NCBI GenBank assembly: GCA_030533445.1
Contig: CM060071.1
Span: forward strand, 124,001 to 188,000
DNA length: 64,000 nucleotides
Source: Cyprinodon diabolis
Taxonomy: Eukaryota > Chordata > Actinopteri > Cyprinodontiformes > Cyprinodontidae
Direction: 5' to 3'
Under the pieces are notes generated by a model. The model did not search any database and was not told the origin of the DNA. It was given only the letters and a program-made list of their open reading frames with translations. How positions within the stretch are numbered: the stretch's first letter is position 1; each line of letters begins with the position of its first letter. Both the position numbers and the translations under genes were made by a program. This document shows positions 58,201-64,000 of the stretch, piece by piece.

Positions 58201-59165
58201 CTGGTTTATAACAGGCTCTGGTTTATAAAGGGCTTTGGTTTCTAAAGGGCTTTAGTTTTTAAAGGGCTTTGGTTTATAAAGGGCTCTGGTTTATAAAGAG
58301 CTCTGGTTTATAATGGGCTCTGGTTTATAACGGGCTTTGGTTTATAAAGAGCCCTGGTTTATAACAGCCTCTGGTTTATAAAGGGCTCTGGTTTATAAAG
58401 CCGCTCTGGTTTATAACAGGCTCTGGTTTATAAAGGGCTCTGGTTTATAACGGGCTCTGGTTTATAACGGGCTCTGGTTTATAAAGGGCTTTGGTATCTA
58501 AACGGCTTTGGTTTCTAAAGGGCTCTTGTTTATAAAGGACTTTGGTTTATAAAGGGCTTTGGTTTTTAATGGACTGGTTTATAACGGGCTCTGGTTTATA
58601 AAGCACTTTGGTTTTTAATGGACTCTGGTTTATATTGGGCTCTGTTTTATAACTGGCTTTGGTTTATAAAGGGCTCTGGTTTATAACGGGATCTGGTTCA
58701 TAACAGGCTTTGGGGTATAACGGGCTCTGGTTTATAAAGGGTTCTGGTTTATAACGGGCTCTGGTTTATAAAGCGCTTTGGTTTTTAATGGACTCTAGTT
58801 TATAACGGGCTCTGGTTTATAACAGGCTCTGGTTTATAAAGGGCTTTGGTTTCTAAAGGGCTTTAGTTTTTAAAGGGCTTTGGTTTATAAAGGGCTCTGG
58901 TTTATAAAGAGCTCTGGTTTATAATGGGCTCTGGTTTATAAACGGCTCTGGTTTATAAAGCCGCTCTGGTTTATAACAGGCTCTGGTTTATAAAGGGCTC
59001 TGGTTTATAACGGGCTCTGGTTCATAACGGGCTCTGGATTATAAAGGGCTTTGGTTTATAAAGAGCTCTGGTTCATAAAGGATTCTGGTTTATAACGGGC
59101 TCTGGTTTATAACAGGCTCTGGTTTATAAAGGGCTTTGGTATCTAAACGGCTTTGGTTTCTAAAG

Positions 59166-59383
59166 GCAAGGCAAGGCAAGGCAAATTTATTTGTATAGCA
59201 CAATTCAGTACAAAGACAATGCAAAGTGCTTTACATGATTAAAATACAGGAAGATAAAACAGAATCAAAGCAAGTAGGAAAAAATAAAAAACAAATAAAA
59301 TGAAATAAAAATGCAGAAACAAACAACAAAAAAAAGAATATTAAAAACAGTTGGATTAAAAAAACATGTTTTTGTTGAACTGT
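59166..59383 (-). repeat. LINE 3' UTR and (TTGCC)n tail
   Basis: On the minus strand an A/T-rich UTR leads to AAAGCACTTTGCATTGTC...TATACAAATAAATTTGCC and four TTGCC repeats. Short tandem tails of this kind are the recognition ends of L2/CR1-type LINEs. Confidence 0.85.
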
Positions 59384-62308
59384 TTAACTAGAATAGTCGA
59401 AGGCAATCCTAAACAAATGTGTTTTTAGTCTTGATTTAAAGGAACTCAGGCTTTCCGCACTTTTACAGTTTTCTGGAAGTTTGTTCCAGATAAGTGGAGC
59501 ATAGGAACTAAATGCTGCTTCTCCATGTTTAGTTCTGGTTCTAGGTATGCAGAGGAGGCTGGAGCCAGAAGACCTGAGTGGTCTGGAGGGTTGATACAGT
59601 GATAGCAAGTCTGTGATGTATTTAGGTGCTAAGCCATTCAGAGATTTATAGACTAACAGAAGTATTTTAAAGTCTATTCTCTGAGATACCGGGAGCCAGT
59701 GTAAGGACTTTAGAACTGGGGTGATGTGCTCTACTTTCTTAGTCTTAGTGAGGACACGGGCAGCAGCGTTCTGGACCAGCTGCAGCTGTCTGATCCACTT
59801 TTTAGGCAGACCTGTGAAAACACCGTTGCAGTAATCAATTCGACTAAAAATAAACGCATGGATTAGTTTTTCCAGATCATGCTGAGACATTAGTCCTTTA
59901 ATCCTGGAAATGTTCTTCAGGTGATAGAAAGCCGACCTTGTAATTGTCTTTAAATGCTTTTGGAGGTTCAAGTCTGAATCCAGCACTACACCTAGACTTC
60001 GGGCCTGATCAGTGGTTACTAGCTAAAGCGACTGAAGCTGTGTGCTAACTTTAGATCTCTCCTCTATTGGTCCAAAGATAATTTCTTCAGTTTTGTTTTT
60101 ATTCAGTTGAAGAAAATTATGGCACATCCAGGCATTGATTTCTTCTAAGCATTTCCTCAGTGCTTGAATTGGTTCATAGTCACCTGGTGACATGGTGATG
60201 TAAAGCTGTGTGTCGTCTGCATAGTTATGGTAGCTGATGTTGTTGTTTTTTATTAACTGAGCAAGAGGGAGCATGTAGATATTGAATAGGAGGGGACCAA
60301 GAATGGACCCTTGGGGAACCCCACATGTGATTTTTGTCATCTCTGATGTAAAGTTGCCTACTGACACAAAAAAGTCCCTGTCCTTTAGGTATGATTTAAA
60401 CCAGTTGAGAGCTGTACCAGAGAGGCCGACCCAGTTTTCCAGGCGCTCTAACAGGATGGAGTGATCTACAGTATCGAATGCTGCACTGAGGTCCAATAGT
60501 ACCAGCACTGTGGTTCTTCCGCAGTCTGTATTTATACGGATGTCATTAAACACCTTGATAAGGGCGGTCTCTGTACTGTGGTGAGCACGGAAACCTGACT
60601 GGAACACGTCAAAGCGGCTGGTCATATCTAAGAAAGTGTTTAACTGTTGAAACACTGCTTTTTCAATAATCTTACTGATAAAGGGGAGGTTTGATATGGG
60701 CCTGTAGTTCTGGAGTAGTAGTTTGTCTAAACTGTTCTTTTTCAGCAGTGGTTTGATATTTGCTGTTTTTAGGGACTGCGGGAAAACACCCGACAGAAGG
60801 GACGTGTTTATTATCTGAGTCAAATCAGACGCTATGACAGGCAAAACTTTCTTAAAGAAAGCTGTGGGTAGAACATCAAGGCAGCAGGAGGAGGAACTTA
60901 GCTGCTGAATGATTTCCTCTAAGCTTTTGTAGTGTATTTGGCTGAATTGGGACATTTCGTCAAGATCAATTCCAGTTGGAGACAACTTTGGTACTGAACT
61001 TGATATGGATTTATAAACTGATCCTCTGATCTTTAGGATTTTCTCAGTAAAGAAATTAGCAAATTCATTGCAGGCCTTGGTGGAGTGGAGTTCAGGAGCC
61101 ACGGGCACAGGAGGATTTGTTAACTTGTCGACTGTGGCAAATAAAGCACGAGTATTATTAATGTTCTTGTTAATGATTTCAGAGAAGAAAGATTCTCTTG
61201 CATTTTTCAGTTGTAAGCTATATCTGTAAAGTCTCTCTTTATAGATGTCATAGTGAACCTGGAGTTTCGTCTTTCTCCACCTGCGTTCAGCTTTTCGACA
61301 CTCCCTTTTTTCACTTCTAACTGCTGGAGCACTTCTCCAAGGAGATTTTTTCTTTCCGGAAAAGACTTTCACTTTAATTGGAGCAATGCAGCTAATGATG
61401 TCTGAGACTTTAGACTGAAAGTTATCTACTAGCTCATCTACTGAGTTTCACCCCAAGGTTGAAGTAGCAGAGTAAGCTTGAGTAAAAGTTTCTGAGGCAT
61501 TTTCCTTAAAGGTGCAGTTTCTTATGATGTCCCTTTGGCTAAATGAGTCACTGGAAATTATGCCCTCAAAGGTAACAGAAAAGTGATCGGATAGGGCAAC
61601 ATCAGTAACACTGACTTTAGAAATCTTCAGACCTTTAGTGATGATCAAGTCTAAAATATGTCCCTGTTTGTGCGTTGGTTGTTTAACATGTTGAGTTAAA
61701 CCAAAGTTTCTAAGTGTGTCACACAGTTCTTTTGCACTTCTGTCTTCAGGGTTGTCAGCGTGAAAGTTAAAGTCTCCCACAATAATTAAACAGTCATAAT
61801 CAACGCATATCACAGACAGGAGGTCACTAAAATCATTTAAAAAGTTAGACGTGGACTTAGGAGGCCTGTAAACATTTAGAAACATAGTTCGTACCGGGCT
61901 CTTTACCTGCAGAGCCAAATGTTCAAAAGAGTCAAATTTTCCCAAAAACACCTTTTTACACTTCAGTGAGTCATTAAACAATGTTGCAACTCCTCCACCT
62001 TTCCTTTGCTGTCTGCTCTCGCAAAGAAAATTGTAGTTTGGAGGAGACGACTCCAACAGAATATGTGCTTCATTAAGTCCATGTAACCACGTTTCTGTTA
62101 AAAACATAACATCAACATTATTGTCAATAATAAAGTCATTAATTAAAAGGGATTTTCCTGACAGAGATCTAATGTTTAATAAAGCCAGTTTATATGAATT
62201 AGTGGTTGATGTTGTCTCTGTAGCAGGCTGCATCTGACAGTTTATGACTCTTAAGTGTCTGTTCCTGTTTGTTCCCATTTTGTTTTTCTTATTTCTGCCA
62301 CGTAACAT
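59384..62308 (-). pseudogene. LINE ORF2 (copy 2): endonuclease and reverse transcriptase, two premature stops
   Basis: One frame of about 974 codons from ATG 62308 (a GTG precedes it), broken only by TGA at 61450-61448 (TGC in copy 1) and TAG at 60025-60023 (CAG in copy 1). The APE-type endonuclease has LLNIRSL, TETW, GDFNFH and SDHF. RT has [49 protein letters not shown] and the catalytic YADD. The C-terminus has QLVQNAAARVLTKTKKVEHI and APLIWNKLPENCK. It would nick DNA and copy the LINE RNA on site; now inactive as a single protein. Confidence 0.93.
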
Positions 62309-62398
62309 CACAGATATTCCATAAGGTCCGGTGTAAGGCCCAAGCTGATGCTGGAAACTGTTAGGTCTGATAAGCTTGTTGCCGGGGCCCGGTGTGTA

Positions 62399-63856
62399 TC
62401 ACGGAGAAGTTATCTGAAGGTCCTGACGTTCCGTGATATGTAGAGGAGGATCTGGGGCTCTGCTGCTTTTAGAAAATGCTGGTTTTTTCACATAGCTGCG
62501 GTTTTCAGAATGGCTATGTGGAGAGGATGTCAACTGTAGGCCAATCTTGAAAACTTTGTTCATGTTATGAGAAAATTCCAGAAAAGGAACATCTGGGCTT
62601 TGTGGGGGAGAGGGGGAATTGGGTGCAGTCTGGACTGGTGTCTGTGGGGATGGGGGTTTTTGGTTCTCTTTGGAATTTAAAGGGGAGTCCTCTTTTTGTC
62701 CTGCTGAGATCTGGGATGAATCCTCCTGTAGTTCTGACGTAGGCTCTTTCTGTGTCATCTTTTTGGCCATCTTTATCTTGGCTTGTTCGGGCTTTACTGG
62801 GCTTATCGTTTGTTTAGGCACTGGTTGAGCTTTGTTTTGGAACAAAGCTGATGGTGCATGGTTCACAGAATAGAAAATGTTTGATATCAGCCGTTTCGCT
62901 CCTGACCTATTTAAAGAGAAACCATCTCTGTTGAACAAATGTCTCCTCTCCCAAAAGATGTTAAAATTGTCTATGAACGTTACAGTTGTTTGTTTGCATG
63001 TTGCATCCAGCCATTTGTTTAACATCAGAACTCTGGAAAATATTTCATCTCCACAATTAATGGGCACGTGAGGGCCGCTGAGAAACACCTTGACATTAAG
63101 ACCATCAACTAAATTCAGCAGACGAATGTAATCCTCTTTCAGTATCTCTGATTTTCTCAGGGCTGCGTCGCCCAAGGCTTCAGCTTGTATGATGAGTTTT
63201 TCCAAGGTCGGGCGTTTTTTCATGATCTCTGGAAGGATGTCTGTTACATTAGACACCAGGCCATAGTTCAAAGGGGTATAAATCAACACCTCTGTGTTTT
63301 TCTTGTTACAGAAATGTTTAATCCCACGTATAGATCCACTGCATAATATCAGGGTCCTTGGCCCTGTGGCTTGTTTTTTCTCTGGTAGCTTAGAGTGAAG
63401 ATTGTTGACATACCTTTGATTGTCCTTGTGATCCTTCTGGGTCTCATCTTGAAGTGGAGCAAATCTGTTTTGCAACGGAATTCCAATATTTCCAGCTGGT
63501 TTACTCCTATCATTTGTTGTGAGAACATCCTGTTTTTGTTTCACTTTTCTTGGGATATCTCTCTGTGGTCTCGGCCAGTTTTCTGTGTCTAGGTGGGGGG
63601 TTCGTTGATCCTTTGGTCTAGCACCCAGAGTGGTCCAGGGATTCTCTGGGAACTGTTTGTTCGCTGAGTTGCTGGGCTGGTGGTCCCCGTTCGGAATCAC
63701 AGGCAGCGTTGTTTCATTACCATACGCGGCGTTTACATCATAGTTTACTTCAAGTTGGTGGATTTTCAACTCCATGACAGCTATTTTCTGTAGAAGCTTG
63801 TCAAAGTCGTCTGTGCTGAAGGTAGGCATCCTTTGAATCGGGTGGTTCTTCTCCAT
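62399..63856 (-). CDS. LINE ORF1 (copy 2) with esterase-like domain
   Basis: 485 codons from ATG 63856; the longer frame that starts in a T-run upstream looks fortuitous. N-terminal helix with coiled-coil potential (FDKLLQKIAVMELKIHQLEV), a basic/polar linker with RFAPLQDE, then an SGNH-esterase-like core (about 167-330) as in L2/CR1 ORF1 proteins: LILCSGSIRGIKHF, VKVFLSGPHVP, GDEIFSRVLMLNKWL, FIDNFNIFWERRHLFNRDGF. The proline/serine-rich tail is likely disordered. The expected GDS, GxND and DxxH motifs read SGS, ALGD and DGFS, so catalysis is doubtful. Probably an RNA-binding partner in the LINE particle. Confidence 0.85.
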   Translation of the reverse strand: MEKNHPIQRMPTFSTDDFDKLLQKIAVMELKIHQLEVNYDVNAAYGNETTLPVIPNGDHQPSNSANKQFPENPWTTLGARPKDQRTPHLDTENWPRPQRDIPRKVKQKQDVLTTNDRSKPAGNIGIPLQNRFAPLQDETQKDHKDNQRYVNNLHSKLPEKKQATGPRTLILCSGSIRGIKHFCNKKNTEVLIYTPLNYGLVSNVTDILPEIMKKRPTLEKLIIQAEALGDAALRKSEILKEDYIRLLNLVDGLNVKVFLSGPHVPINCGDEIFSRVLMLNKWLDATCKQTTVTFIDNFNIFWERRHLFNRDGFSLNRSGAKRLISNIFYSVNHAPSALFQNKAQPVPKQTISPVKPEQAKIKMAKKMTQKEPTSELQEDSSQISAGQKEDSPLNSKENQKPPSPQTPVQTAPNSPSPPQSPDVPFLEFSHNMNKVFKIGLQLTSSPHSHSENRSYVKKPAFSKSSRAPDPPLHITERQDLQITSP

Positions 63857-64000
63857 ATCCACTTCGGGGAAGAAAAAAAAAAAAAAAAAGTAAATAAACA
63901 AAAAAATAAAAATATTTAAAAAGAAATAAAAGAAAATAAATCAAATAGCTAAATCCAACTTTCTGTAGTTTTGGTTAAGAGATAAAAAGAAGATAAAAGG
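63857..64000 (-). other. LINE 5' leader or flank
   Basis: A- and T-rich sequence upstream of ORF1, with a T17 run on the minus strand at 63872-63888. It could be LINE 5' UTR or flanking DNA; the window ends before this can be told. Confidence 0.4.

Larger units (their letters stand above)
25768..59165 (+). repeat. 17-bp satellite/minisatellite array with higher-order duplications
   Basis: Consensus GGGCTCTGGTTTATAAA, with common variants GGGCTTTGG, AGGCTCTGG, TTTATAAC, TTTCTAAA and GGTATCTAAAC. Excluding two LTR insertions, about 27 kb or roughly 1,580 units. Each unit carries TTTATAAA or a near variant, so stops occur in all frames and no open frame of note exists for 20 kb. The plus strand is G- and T-rich and C-poor. 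Larger blocks are duplicated in tandem (separate entries). Location, function and chromosome context cannot be told from the window. Confidence 0.97.
59166..63900 (-). mobile_element. L2/CR1-group LINE, copy 2 (nearly full length)
   Basis: Minus strand: 5' region, ORF1 (63856-62399), ORF2 (62308-59384), then a 3' UTR ending in (TTGCC)n at 59166-59184. The 3' end sits directly in the 17-bp array after TTTCTAAA. The 5' end may reach beyond the window, so no target duplication can be checked. ORF1 is open; ORF2 has only two premature stops. Same subfamily as copy 1 at 22.2-25.8 kb but in opposite orientation. Confidence 0.93.

Noticed and set aside
25768..59165. Array considered as CRISPR or as a row of promoters because of its regular TATA-like motif
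   Set aside because: There are no unique spacers between the repeats, so it is not CRISPR. TATAAA alone every 17 bp, without initiator, genes or transcripts, does not support promoters.

Overview
The window looks like repeat-rich, gene-poor chromosome from a teleost fish, probably a percomorph. It carries L2/CR1-group LINE copies with APE endonuclease and reverse transcriptase motifs, a Tf1/sushi-type chromovirus with a chromodomain, a Tc1-like remnant, a Harbinger-like exon, an L1 fragment, several solo LTRs and a (TCCA)n-tailed repeat. I see no host protein-coding gene, functional RNA gene or CRISPR array that I can support. Family names come from recognising motifs in the translated sequence; no database search was possible.

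Layout. 1-9.3 kb: decayed transposons (Tc1-like end, L2-like LINE pieces, an RT-deleted LINE), three solo LTRs (two with 5-bp target duplications that interrupt LINE reading frames) and a composite minisatellite whose units are all multiples of 3 bp. 9.3-19.0 kb: a nest. A DNA transposon with a TA target duplication (9315-18972) interrupts one unit of a 33-bp minisatellite. It contains a long-inverted-repeat element (10207-15622), which is interrupted by a Helitron2/Helentron-like element (10251-13877), which is interrupted by a solo LTR (12602-13167). The minisatellite resumes in phase at 18975 and runs to about 19890, with a 278-codon open frame. 19.9-22.2 kb: AT-rich DNA, a 20-bp minisatellite and a (TCCA)n-tailed repeat. 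22.2-25.8 kb: a frame-broken plus-strand LINE.

25.77-59.17 kb: one very large array of a 17-bp unit (consensus GGGCTCTGGTTTATAAA, about 1,580 units), nearly every unit carrying the palindrome TTTATAAA or a close variant. Blocks of the array are themselves duplicated in tandem (6.63 kb, 1.61 kb, about 1.88 kb and 0.46 kb). Two LTR elements entered it: a solo LTR (45983-46622) and an almost intact chromovirus (46818-52604, minus strand) whose LTRs differ at 7 of 703 positions. 59.17-63.9 kb: a minus-strand, nearly full-length copy of the same LINE as at 22-25.8 kb, so the array is bracketed by inverted LINE copies.

The points most worth a second look are: the array and its recent 6.6-kb duplication; the chromovirus, whose predicted RNA 5' end is complementary over 11 nt to the sequence beside its 5' LTR (self-priming) and whose gag start codon lies inside the LTR; the multi-level nest in which most target sites can be reconstructed; the Helitron2-like termini; and a LINE ORF1 whose SGNH-esterase-like domain lacks the expected catalytic motifs in both copies.
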